Origin: Bacteroidales bacterium UBA6192
GTDB lineage: Bacteria; Bacteroidota; Bacteroidia; Bacteroidales; F082
NCBI GenBank assembly: GCA_002422725.1
Contig: DITE01000030.1
Location: 1-64,000 of the forward strand
Reading direction: 5' to 3'
DNA: 64,000 nt
Shown: one piece after another, positions 42,381-50,281 of the stretch
Layout of the letters: the number at the start of each line of letters is the position of its first letter
Position numbering within the stretch: position 1 is the first letter of the stretch
Position numbers and translations under genes: made by a program
The notes under the pieces: model-generated
What the model saw: only the letters and a program-made list of their open reading frames with translations
What the model was told of the DNA's origin: nothing
Database searches by the model: none

Positions 42381-42396
42381 TTGTTTAGGGCCATGT

Positions 42397-42828
42397 CTAT
42401 TTCTTCAGCAGATCCCTGATTTCTGCCAGCAGTTTTTCTTCATTTGATGGTTCAGCTGGTGCTGGGGGTGGAGCAGGCTGGGCTACTTCCTTTTTCTTCA
42501 TATTATTCATGAATTTAATCATCATAAAGATGGCAAATGCAATGATGATAAAATCGATGAGGGTGTTGATGAAAGCCCCAAAGTTGATCGTAACTGCTGG
42601 TTCAGCAACTTCAGCACCATTCATAATAGCCGCTTTCAGGGTAATTTTTATATCACTGAAATCGACGCCACCTACCAAAACACCGATCGGCGGCATAATA
42701 ACATCGTTCACAAAGGAGGATACAATTTTCCCAAATGCTCCCCCGATGATAATACCTACTGCCATGTCAACCACATTGCCACGCATGGCAAAGGTTTTGA
42801 ATTCTGAAACAAGTCCCATAATTTTCAT
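42397..42828 (-). CDS. mscL: large-conductance mechanosensitive channel MscL
   Basis: MscL opens under membrane tension to release solutes on osmotic downshock. The 143 residues contain the family start EFKTFAMRGNVVDMAVGIIIGGAF (split: N-terminal helix then first span), a periplasmic loop (about 45-75), the second span LIDFIIIAFAIFMMIKFMN and a cytoplasmic helix LLAEIRDLLK. A Pro/Ala-rich linker (about 118-128) separates span and helix. It is monocistronic. Confidence 0.95.
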   Translation of the reverse strand: MKIMGLVSEFKTFAMRGNVVDMAVGIIIGGAFGKIVSSFVNDVIMPPIGVLVGGVDFSDIKITLKAAIMNGAEVAEPAVTINFGAFINTLIDFIIIAFAIFMMIKFMNNMKKKEVAQPAPPPAPAEPSNEEKLLAEIRDLLKK

Positions 42829-43103
42829 TGTGTTGGTTAATAACGATGCAAATTAAGAAATTATCCAATGGTACATAATCTCAATTTTTTCAATTTCGGA
42901 AATTATTGACCACCACGTGTAATTTGTGCTCATTCAGCATAGCAAATGATCATTTTCACATAGAGAAAAAGGAGTAATCAATCACAAAAAACCTCTACGG
43001 CGGAAGTCTGTAGATGTGTGAATCGTGTAACACTTTGCTTTTGTTATGTAACACTTTTACCCAATCTTGATGTAAAATTTGTAAGGTCAATACAAGCACA
43101 TTC
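42829..43103. other. upstream part of a long intergenic region, with 21-bp-spaced direct repeat
   Basis: The region from mscL to the hybrid kinase gene is nearly 700 bases. This part has no gene. It contains TGTAACACTTT twice (43026-43036 and 43047-43057), exactly 21 bases apart, upstream of the possible small gene at 43104. Confidence 0.5.
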
Positions 43104-43304
43104 ATGAAAAAAGAAACAACCAATCAGAACCTGTTGTCTGCACATCCTGATGATGGAATTTCGACTGGTAAAGAAGGGAAGGCTAAACGTCCGCCAAGCG
43201 ACGATATTTTCAGAAAACTTAAGGTAAGCGATGCCATAAGCCCTGATCCAATTTTGGTTCATGATGAATCGAAGAACAATCAGGTTACAGACAAAACCCC
43301 CTGA
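43104..43304 (+). CDS. possible small hydrophilic protein
   Basis: This 66-codon frame begins ATG AAA AAA GAA ACA and encodes a charged, signal-less peptide (MKKETTNQNL... ending NNQVTDKTP) with no recognisable domain. A promoter-like TAAAATTTG lies about 30 bases upstream, with one extra base compared with TANNTTTG. A longer frame lies on the opposite strand but has less protein-like composition. I rate it a plausible but unproven gene. It lies between mscL and the hybrid kinase gene, with no other candidate in the remaining spacer. Confidence 0.35.
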   Translation: MKKETTNQNLLSAHPDDGISTGKEGKAKRPPSDDIFRKLKVSDAISPDPILVHDESKNNQVTDKTP

Positions 43305-43520
43305 GGTATAAACTGAATGGGGAAATATATACTTCCTGTAAAGCTCGATGGATAGAACCGGGATTTGAGTGCAGATAATCACTTAACTGCAGTATAATTT
43401 ATAATTGATTCCTAAAATATTTTACAACCTGACAAATATGCATCAAAGGAGATAATTAATTGTCAGAGCAGAAATTTCGGCATCATTTAATTCAGTTGAA
43501 ATTCCAATAATTTATCTTCT

Positions 43521-45902
43521 ATGAAAATTAGTATACTCCAAAAGCTAGTTCTTCTATCGTCAGCTGTACTTGTTACAATTGTAGTAATTGGTTATACGGC
43601 TTATTGGAGTAAGCAAAAACTCAGGGATTCTGAGAAATGGGTTGAGCAAACTGAGCGGATTATTTTGCAAACAAGCAATATACTTTCACTTGGAAAAGAT
43701 ATTGAATCTGCTGCCAGAGGTTTTGCACTTACCAACGACAGCAGCTATCTCGAACCATTGTTTGTTGCAGAAAAAATTATCTTTCAACAAATTGAGGAGC
43801 TCAGACAACTTTCAGGAGACAATTCCATTCAATTACAGCGCATTGATTCAATGAGTTTCTTTTTTCAAAAAAGGCTGGAATTTTCACTTCAATTAGTTGA
43901 CATCAGAAGAAAATATGGGTTCGGGGCTGTTCTTGATCACCTTTTTGTCAATCCGGGCAGAGAGTATTCTGTCCTTATGCGTGAAATTACTTTCAAAATT
44001 CAGCAGGAAGAAACCATGCTGCTTAACCAGCGAAAGCAAGCCAATGACCAAATTGCTTCGACTTACGATGCTGTTGCAATTTTTATGTTTGCTTTAATGT
44101 CAGCATTCACTTTTCTTTTAATCATCGCAACCGGCAAAAATCTGGTAAAGGATAAGGAAAAGGAAAGAAAGGCTGCTGAGTTGGTTATCGCCAATAAAGT
44201 ACTTGCATTTGAGAATGAAGAAAAAGAAAAACGGGCTGCTGAGCTTATCATCGCCAACAAGTCACTGGCATTCGAGAGTGAAGAAAAGGAAAAACGGGCT
44301 GAAGAACTAATCATCGCCAACAAATCACTCGCATTCGAGAATGATGAAAAAGAAAAGCGTGCTGAAGAACTTATCATCGCCAACAAATCGCTGGCATTCG
44401 AGAGTGAGGAAAAAGAAAAGCGTGCCGAAGAACTTATCATCGCCAACAAATCACTCGCATTCGAGAATGATGAAAAAGAAAAGCGTGCCGAAGAGCTAAT
44501 CATTGCCAATAAAGCATTGGCATTCGAGAGTGAGGAAAAGGAGAAGCGCGCAGAAGAGCTCATCATCGCCAACAAATCACTGGCATTCGAGAATGAAGAA
44601 AAGGAAAAACGTGCTGATGAGCTCATCATCGCCAACAAAGCACTGGCATTCGAAAGTGAAGAAAAGGAAAAGCGGGCTGAGGAATTAATTGTAGCCAACA
44701 AGGAACTTGTGGTACAATTTAAACTTAAAGAAAAAAAGGCTGCAGAATTAATCCTTGCAAAGGAGAAAGCAGAGGAAAGTGATAACCTGAAAACCGCATT
44801 TCTGCAAAATATGTCGCATGAAATACGAACTCCGCTCAATGGCATCATTGGTTTTTCTGAACTACTCAGCTATGATGGAAATAGTAAAGAGGAAATAAGG
44901 GAATACACAAACAGTATAACTGTTAGTGGAAACCGATTGATTGAAATCGTAAATAATGTATTGGAAATATCTAAAATCCAGACAGGTCAGATAACAATTA
45001 CAAATAAAAATATTGTTGTTAAAGATATTTTTAATGATTTGTCCCATTTTTTCCTTCCTATGGCGAGAACGAAAAAACTCTTGCTAAGCTTTCACGATCT
45101 TCCACATTCCAGCTTGGCGCGGGTCATTTTTTCGGATGAAACCAAGTTGCACCAGATTCTCACTAACCTGATCAACAACGCGTTAAAATTCACTAAAGCT
45201 GGAAGTGTTGACGTTGGCATTAAGGAAAAAGATGAATGTTTTCAGTTTTATGTAAAGGATACCGGTATCGGAATACCAGAGGAGTTGCAAGAAAAAATAT
45301 TTCTTCGGTTCATACAGGTCGAAAAATCCATGTCGCGTAATTATGAAGGAGCAGGCCTGGGTCTGGCAATATCAAGTGAACTTGTTGAAATGCTTGGCGG
45401 CAGAATTTGGGTTGAATCAAAAGCCGGAAAGGGCACTACTTTTTTCTTTACGCTGCCTAAAATATCAGTAAGCCAGGAGCTCCCGGAGGCGTTAAAACAA
45501 GCCTCAAAGACACAGGTGAATCGTCAGGGTAAAGTTCTCGTTGCCGAGGATGACTGGATTAGTTATCAATACCTGAACAGTTTCTTCACCAAGGCAGGGA
45601 TTGGCATCATTCATGCTGAAAATGGAAAAGAGGCAGTTGAATTTGCCGGTGCTGATATGGAAATTAAATTGGTGTTGATGGACATCAGGATGCCCGTGAT
45701 GAATGGGATGGAAGCCGGTAAACTTATCAAAGAGATGAGACCAGTACTGCCCATTATTGCCCAGACAGCCTATGCTTTCAGCGAAGAAAAAGCAAATATA
45801 TTATCCATCGGGTTTGACGAATACTTTTCGAAGCCTCTTAAAATCGATGTGCTTAACAAGCTGATTAATAAGTATTTAAAAACAACTGTTAATACTAATT
45901 GA
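43521..45902 (+). CDS. hybrid histidine kinase with CHASE3 sensor and nine-unit 21-residue repeat helix
   Basis: The 793-residue protein has a membrane span (about 8-28), a CHASE3-like extracytoplasmic domain (about 36-180) and a second span (about 183-204). Nine near-identical 21-residue units follow (214-402), then HisKA with H433 in MSHEIRTPLN, an ATPase domain (N-box near 549-555, DTGIGIP, GAGLGLAIS) and a C-terminal receiver with D721 in VLMDIRMP. The repeat unit (KEKRAEELIIANKSLAFESEE) is exactly three heptads, so the region should be one long coiled coil joining membrane to kinase. The stop is two bases from the cvpA stop. The signal and output partner are unknown. Confidence 0.93.
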   Translation: MKISILQKLVLLSSAVLVTIVVIGYTAYWSKQKLRDSEKWVEQTERIILQTSNILSLGKDIESAARGFALTNDSSYLEPLFVAEKIIFQQIEELRQLSGDNSIQLQRIDSMSFFFQKRLEFSLQLVDIRRKYGFGAVLDHLFVNPGREYSVLMREITFKIQQEETMLLNQRKQANDQIASTYDAVAIFMFALMSAFTFLLIIATGKNLVKDKEKERKAAELVIANKVLAFENEEKEKRAAELIIANKSLAFESEEKEKRAEELIIANKSLAFENDEKEKRAEELIIANKSLAFESEEKEKRAEELIIANKSLAFENDEKEKRAEELIIANKALAFESEEKEKRAEELIIANKSLAFENEEKEKRADELIIANKALAFESEEKEKRAEELIVANKELVVQFKLKEKKAAELILAKEKAEESDNLKTAFLQNMSHEIRTPLNGIIGFSELLSYDGNSKEEIREYTNSITVSGNRLIEIVNNVLEISKIQTGQITITNKNIVVKDIFNDLSHFFLPMARTKKLLLSFHDLPHSSLARVIFSDETKLHQILTNLINNALKFTKAGSVDVGIKEKDECFQFYVKDTGIGIPEELQEKIFLRFIQVEKSMSRNYEGAGLGLAISSELVEMLGGRIWVESKAGKGTTFFFTLPKISVSQELPEALKQASKTQVNRQGKVLVAEDDWISYQYLNSFFTKAGIGIIHAENGKEAVEFAGADMEIKLVLMDIRMPVMNGMEAGKLIKEMRPVLPIIAQTAYAFSEEKANILSIGFDEYFSKPLKIDVLNKLINKYLKTTVNTN
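44160..44726 (+). repeat. in-frame minisatellite, nine 63-bp units
   Basis: Within the hybrid kinase gene nine 63-bp units start at 44160 and every 63 bases after; a tenth is partial. Units differ mainly at third codon positions. The residue after AFE alternates strictly Asn, Ser, Asn, Ser through the first eight units, revealing a 126-bp higher-order repeat. The last unit is diverged. Confidence 0.9.
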
Positions 45903-45904
45903 CC

Positions 45905-46438
45905 TCAAATCAATGTTTTCGTCTCATCCCCGATGGGAACTTTAATCTCCAGATCTTCGGGCAGATGCAGCTTTTTGTAAATCGCAGGCGCAATGGGTTC
46001 AACATATTCATATAACATTGATCCTTTTGCTGCATTATTGCCTAACCAGGCACGGCCTGATTCAAAATAATTGATTACAAAAATCAAAATACTGATAATC
46101 AAAGCGCCTTTTAAAACTCCAAACACCAGGCCGGCTATTTTATTCAGGAATCCCAGCATCAGCAAATCCACAAATTTTTCCACTATCTTGCCAATGAAAA
46201 CCACGGCAATCAACACAAGCAAAAAAGTCAGAGCAAAAGAAATGATAGAGAGGTATTTGGTGCTGACGGAAAAATAAGTGACGAGAAAATCAGCGGTCAC
46301 ATCCGAAAAATACATTGCTACATAAATGCCAATCACCAAAGCAGCCAGTGAGGCCAATTCGATGATAAATCCTTTTGAGAATCCGTTGATAGCTGAAGCC
46401 AGCAACAAAACCACAATAATGATGTCGAGATAATTCAT
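45905..46438 (-). CDS. CvpA family membrane protein
   Basis: The 177-residue protein has four membrane spans, beginning MNYLDIIIVVLLLASAINGFSKG, the typical CvpA opening, and a conserved GLVFGVLKGALIISI third segment. CvpA proteins were linked to colicin V production but are widespread with poorly known envelope roles. It is the last gene of an mlaE-mlaF-cvpA run, four bases after mlaF, so it is co-transcribed with the lipid transporter genes. Confidence 0.85.
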   Translation of the reverse strand: MNYLDIIIVVLLLASAINGFSKGFIIELASLAALVIGIYVAMYFSDVTADFLVTYFSVSTKYLSIISFALTFLLVLIAVVFIGKIVEKFVDLLMLGFLNKIAGLVFGVLKGALIISILIFVINYFESGRAWLGNNAAKGSMLYEYVEPIAPAIYKKLHLPEDLEIKVPIGDETKTLI

Positions 46439-46442
46439 AACC

Positions 46443-47189
46443 TTATTTTATTAGGCGACGGGTTAATTCGGTCGAAAACACAAATTCCTTTAGCTCAGGA
46501 TTGTCCGTGTCAAGTATGGTGTCTTTATTGCCTTCCCACCACAGTTTGCCGTTGTAAAGGAACGTAATTTTCTGTCCTATTTGCAGCACCGAGTTCATGT
46601 CGTGGGTATTGACAACAGTGGTAATATTATACTCTTCAGTAATTTCGCTGATGAGTTCGTCTATCACTTCAGCGGTCTTTGGGTCAAGCCCCGAATTGGG
46701 TTCGTCGCAGAAAAGATAGCTCGGACTGTTTGAAATAGCGCGTGCAATGGCCACTCTTTTCATCATACCACCACTGATCTCAGAAGGGAAAAGGTTGTTC
46801 ACGTTTACCAGATTTACTCTTTTCAAACAGAAATTAACACGATCGAGCTTCTCCTCAAGGCTCATTGTGGTAAACATATTCAGCGGAAACATCACGTTTT
46901 GTTCCACTGTAAAGGAATCAAAAAGCGCACCACCCTGAAACAAAACACCCATTTCTTTTCGGATGTCCTGTTTGCGTTTTTCACTCAATCCCGAAAAAGG
47001 CCTGTTGTCGTAAATAATATCGCCTGCATCAGGATCAACAAGCCCGATGCAACATTTCATCAACACCGTTTTGCCCGATCCACTTTGCCCGATAATCAGG
47101 TTGGTTTTCCCCTTCTCGAAAGTGGTGCTGATGTTGTCGAGCACCATGCGCTCGGCAAACGATTTGTGTATGCCATTCACTTCGATCAT
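46443..47189 (-). CDS. mlaF: MlaF-type ABC transporter ATPase
   Basis: The 248 residues are a single nucleotide-binding domain with Walker A GQSGSGKT near 34-41, the Q-loop LFQGGALFDSFTV, signature SGGMMKR near 137-143, Walker B LFCDEPNSGLD near 156-166 and the His in VVNTHDMNS. The FQGGALFDS and SGGM features match MlaF/TtgA-type ATPases of lipid transport. It overlaps the mlaE gene by four bases (ATGA type). Confidence 0.92.
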   Translation of the reverse strand: MIEVNGIHKSFAERMVLDNISTTFEKGKTNLIIGQSGSGKTVLMKCCIGLVDPDAGDIIYDNRPFSGLSEKRKQDIRKEMGVLFQGGALFDSFTVEQNVMFPLNMFTTMSLEEKLDRVNFCLKRVNLVNVNNLFPSEISGGMMKRVAIARAISNSPSYLFCDEPNSGLDPKTAEVIDELISEITEEYNITTVVNTHDMNSVLQIGQKITFLYNGKLWWEGNKDTILDTDNPELKEFVFSTELTRRLIK

Positions 47190-47926
47190 ATCAGCAACAG
47201 TTGGGTGAGAATCAAGTCGAAAAAAATGATGAGAATGCTGCTGTATACCACGGCTTTGGTACTGGCTCTGCCCACCTCAATCGAACCCCCCTGAACATTG
47301 TAGCCCAGAAATCCGGATACGGAAGAAATGATAAATGCAAATACCACTGTTTTGATCATGGCATAAGTAACGGTAAATGGTTCGAACCAACCCCTGAGTC
47401 CATAAATGAAATCAGTCGAAGTCACCAGGTCGGTAACAACGCAGGCTCCCCATCCACCAAAGATTCCGAGCACTATACTAAAAGTAATCAACACAGGATT
47501 GAAAAGGATAGAAGCAGTTATTTTGGGCAGAATCAAATAGTTGGCAGGGTTGACGCCCATTACCCTGAGGGCATCAATTTGTTGGGTCACACGCATGGTG
47601 CCAATCTCGGAAGCGATGCGTGAACCCACTTTTCCGGCAAGGATCAGACTGATAATGGTGGGTGAAAACTCCAGAATAACCATTTGACGTGTGGTGAACC
47701 CAACCATGGATAAAGGAATGAGTGGAGAATCGATATTGTAAGCTGTCTGAATGGCTACGATGGCACCGGTAAAAATCGAAATAATTGCCACAATACCGAA
47801 TGAATCCACCCCCAGACCGATAAATTCGATCATGAGTTGTCGCCTGAATACAGGCCCTTTATCAGGTCGTTTAAAGGTGCTGAACATGAGCAACAAGTAC
47901 TCACCAAGCATCCTGATCATTAACAT
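47186..47926 (-). CDS. mlaE: MlaE-type phospholipid transport permease
   Basis: MlaE is the inner-membrane permease of the Mla system that moves phospholipids between inner and outer membrane. The 246 residues show the MlaE signature: a long first helix, GAIVAIQTAYN, FSPTIISLILAGKVGSRIASEIGTMRVTQQIDALRVMG (split motif GKVGSR and EIGTMRVTEQIDAL-like) and a C-terminal YNVQGGSIEVGRASTKAVV. The substrate-binding MCE protein (mlaD) usually follows but here mlaF and cvpA follow instead. Confidence 0.93.
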   Translation of the reverse strand: MLMIRMLGEYLLLMFSTFKRPDKGPVFRRQLMIEFIGLGVDSFGIVAIISIFTGAIVAIQTAYNIDSPLIPLSMVGFTTRQMVILEFSPTIISLILAGKVGSRIASEIGTMRVTQQIDALRVMGVNPANYLILPKITASILFNPVLITFSIVLGIFGGWGACVVTDLVTSTDFIYGLRGWFEPFTVTYAMIKTVVFAFIISSVSGFLGYNVQGGSIEVGRASTKAVVYSSILIIFFDLILTQLLLI

Positions 47927-48268
47927 GAGATCGGTTTTAAAAACAGTGCTAATTTACAGCATAAATTATTTACCAGCCCGATTTAAAAATAGAATATGCA
48001 ATTCGAATTGTTTTTATTGGCCGGGCAACCAATCATAACATTGCTTAATGCTCTTGATATGTAGTGATTTATACAATTATTTCTTGTAAACAGCGATGTT
48101 TTTCTCTGGTACATGATAGGAAACCATATTTTTTCAGGAATTCATCAATTGCTCACTTGTCGCAATTTATTTCTCAGTTGTTAATGAAAGTCTATATGTG
48201 TATTTTATGGGTGGGTATGCTTATTAATGATATTTTTGAGCCCTGAAATACTGATTGAATATTCTGAG
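47927..48268. other. divergent intergenic region, about 340 bases
   Basis: This AT-rich spacer separates mlaE and the small lipoprotein gene. The only structure seen is a perfect 12-bp palindrome CAATTCGAATTG at 47999-48010. No gene or clear consensus promoter is visible. Confidence 0.4.
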
Positions 48269-48469
48269 ATGACCCATGAGCTAAATAGAAAAATGTTGTT
48301 TTACTTAACGCTGTTTGCATTGCTGATTGCCTTTTCAGCCTGCTCAAGCACCCGTAAACCACTTCGTCCGGCTGTGAAACACAAAAAGCGCAATTGCGAC
48401 TGTTCGCGCTGGGGATATATGCAACCTGCCGAAAAAGCAAGCTTTGATTGGTATGCGTGGGGAAACTGA
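48269..48469 (+). CDS. small lipoprotein with basic, Cys-containing tail
   Basis: The 66-residue protein has a lipoprotein signal (LFALLIAFSACSS; Cys at about residue 25). A short mature part follows: KPLRPAVKHKKRNCDCSRWGYMQPAEKAS, shown here only to note its two cysteines in CDC and basic character. I chose the ATG at 48269. An earlier ATG at 48227 adds 14 residues, and another at 48293 would shorten the signal. The SprT-like gene starts inside its 3' end, suggesting coupling. The function is unknown. Confidence 0.6.
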   Translation: MTHELNRKMLFYLTLFALLIAFSACSSTRKPLRPAVKHKKRNCDCSRWGYMQPAEKASFDWYAWGN

Positions 48470-49073
48470 GGTATTGTCAAAATATCTGCCTGAGAAGGCG
48501 ATAAATCTTGTTTTTCAGACCATTGTTTCAGGAAATATCCAATTGCGCATCAGTCGTGCCCGCAAGTCAAAACTGGGCGATTTCCGAGCCGCTGTCAATG
48601 GAGGGCCTCATCGGGTTTCCGTAAACCGCGACCTGAATCCATTTCATTTCCTAATTGTGTTTGTGCATGAATTGGCACATGTGGTAGTTCATGAACGTTA
48701 TGGACGAAGTGTGCAGGCTCATGGCTCACAATGGAAAATGGCATTCAGAGAACTGATGAAGCCATATTTTGAACTTGGTGTTTTTCCTGAGGATATAGAA
48801 CTTTCACTGAGTCGCTATTTGCAAAACGCCAAAGCAATCAATGGTACCGACCTTCAGCTGGCCAAAGTTCTTGCCCGCTATGACACACGTGTTGTTTCGG
48901 GAACCGACCTGGAGAAACTCCCCTCAGGAAGCTTGTTTAAAATCCCTTCGGGAAGGGTTTTCAGGAAACTCGACAAACAGCGCAAGCGATATAAATGCCA
49001 GTGTATTGAGAGCGGCAGGCTTTACCTCTTTAATCCCATTGCCAAAGTAGAGCTTGTGAACGCAAACGATTGA
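48453..49073 (+). CDS. SprT-like zinc metallopeptidase domain protein
   Basis: The 206-residue protein carries the metal-binding HELAH (H72, E73, H76) and a third His (H90) in QAHGSQW, the SprT/Spartan-like arrangement. The C-terminal third (about 130-200) looks like a small beta domain with KCQC, perhaps a degenerate zinc ribbon. Related eukaryotic Spartan cleaves DNA-protein crosslinks; the bacterial role is unknown. I chose the ATG at 48453, three codons inside the longest frame. It overlaps the preceding lipoprotein gene by 17 bases. Confidence 0.82.
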   Translation: MRGETEVLSKYLPEKAINLVFQTIVSGNIQLRISRARKSKLGDFRAAVNGGPHRVSVNRDLNPFHFLIVFVHELAHVVVHERYGRSVQAHGSQWKMAFRELMKPYFELGVFPEDIELSLSRYLQNAKAINGTDLQLAKVLARYDTRVVSGTDLEKLPSGSLFKIPSGRVFRKLDKQRKRYKCQCIESGRLYLFNPIAKVELVNAND

Positions 49074-49087
49074 GATAGTTTTTATTA

Positions 49088-49095
49088 CTTTTGCA
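49088..49095 (+). promoter_or_regulatory. -7 element of the manC-like gene
   Basis: TACTTTTG matches TANNTTTG exactly, 30 bases before the ATG at 49126. The nearest TTG (49070) leaves only 15 bases, so the -33 element is uncertain. Confidence 0.45.
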
Positions 49096-49125
49096 ACGGT
49101 TTTTCAATCCACTAATATTTGACTG

Positions 49126-50223
49126 ATGGAAATAAACAAGAATAATTATTGCGTGATTATGGCCGGTGGTGTTGGTGCCCGATTCTGGCCCATGAGTAAA
49201 ACCTCGAAACCAAAACAATTTATCGACATTCTCGGCATTGGAAAAACATTGATTCAGATGACCTTCGACAGGCTTTGCAGCATTTGTCCACCAGAGAATG
49301 TCTACATAGTGACCAACGACATATACCGCGATCAGGTGCTTGAGCAGCTTCCCGGGATATCATCCGAACAGGTTCTGTGCGAACCGGCCCGTCGCAACAC
49401 TGCACCATGTATTGCCTATGCAAACCATGTGATCCTTAGCAGAAACCCGGACGCAATCATCGTGGTAGCTCCTTCAGATCACATTATCCTGAACGAAAAT
49501 GAGTTCACTAAAAATGTGTTGGATGCCATGCATGTTGCTGCCAACAACAATTGGCTGATTACCTTAGGCATCGAACCTAGCCGTCCAGATACCGGTTATG
49601 GCTATATTCAATTTATTGAAAATGAGGTGTTGCCCACCTTGCCCAAACTCAAGAAAGTGAAAACTTTCACCGAGAAACCCAACCTTGAGCTGGCCCGTAA
49701 TTTTCTGGCAAGCGGTGACTTCCTGTGGAACTCGGGAATTTTTATCTGGTCATTGAAAACCATCAACAAGGCCTTTGACGAATTTCTGCCCGAAGTGAAT
49801 GAGCTGTTCAAAGAGGGATATGGAAAGTATGGTACAGCCCATGAAGCAGAGTTCATCAAAAACACCTATTCTGTTTGCAGAAATATTTCAATCGACTATG
49901 GGGTGATGGAAAAGGCAGATAGTGTGTATGTTATGTCAGTAGAGTTTGGCTGGAGCGACCTTGGAACCTGGGGTTCACTATATGATATCCGCAAAAAAGA
50001 CGACAAGCAAAACGCCATTGTTGGCAATCATGTGATGGCCTATGACACCACGGGTTGCATCGTCAATATGCCAAATGACAAGATTATTGTTTTACAGGGA
50101 CTTACTGATTATATCGTGGTAGAAGACGATAACGCCCTGCTGATCTGTCGGAAGGAAGATGAACAGCAAATCCGCCAGTTTGTGAATGACATCAAGGTTG
50201 AAAAAGGTGAAAAGTTTGTCTGA
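49126..50223 (+). CDS. manC: mannose-1-phosphate guanylyltransferase
   Basis: The enzyme makes GDP-mannose from mannose-1-phosphate and GTP for polysaccharide, glycoprotein or fucose synthesis. The 365 residues have the nucleotidyltransferase signature GGVGARFWPMSKTSKPKQF near 15-33, APSDH near 116-120, FTEKP near 180-184 and NSGIFIW near 200-206. It lacks the C-terminal isomerase domain of bifunctional ManC proteins, so it is the single-function type. It has its own -7 element. Confidence 0.93.
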   Translation: MEINKNNYCVIMAGGVGARFWPMSKTSKPKQFIDILGIGKTLIQMTFDRLCSICPPENVYIVTNDIYRDQVLEQLPGISSEQVLCEPARRNTAPCIAYANHVILSRNPDAIIVVAPSDHIILNENEFTKNVLDAMHVAANNNWLITLGIEPSRPDTGYGYIQFIENEVLPTLPKLKKVKTFTEKPNLELARNFLASGDFLWNSGIFIWSLKTINKAFDEFLPEVNELFKEGYGKYGTAHEAEFIKNTYSVCRNISIDYGVMEKADSVYVMSVEFGWSDLGTWGSLYDIRKKDDKQNAIVGNHVMAYDTTGCIVNMPNDKIIVLQGLTDYIVVEDDNALLICRKEDEQQIRQFVNDIKVEKGEKFV

Positions 50224-50281
50224 TCATTCAGGCATTAGAACAATATGAATTTAATCCAGTATTCATCATAATTAATTTACA

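Noticed and set aside
43044..43382. 112-codon minus-strand frame overlapping the possible small gene at 43104
   Set aside because: Composition is rich in Cys, Phe and Ile without domain or signal features, and no promoter is visible.
44160..44726. Regular repeats resembling a CRISPR array
   Set aside because: Units are contiguous 63-bp coding repeats in frame with no spacers and no cas genes nearby.
44063..44848. 261-codon frame on the minus strand opposite the kinase repeat array
   Set aside because: It is the mirror of the 63-bp repeats and reads as Ser/Phe/Ala low-complexity sequence without any start signal; the plus strand encodes clear kinase domains.
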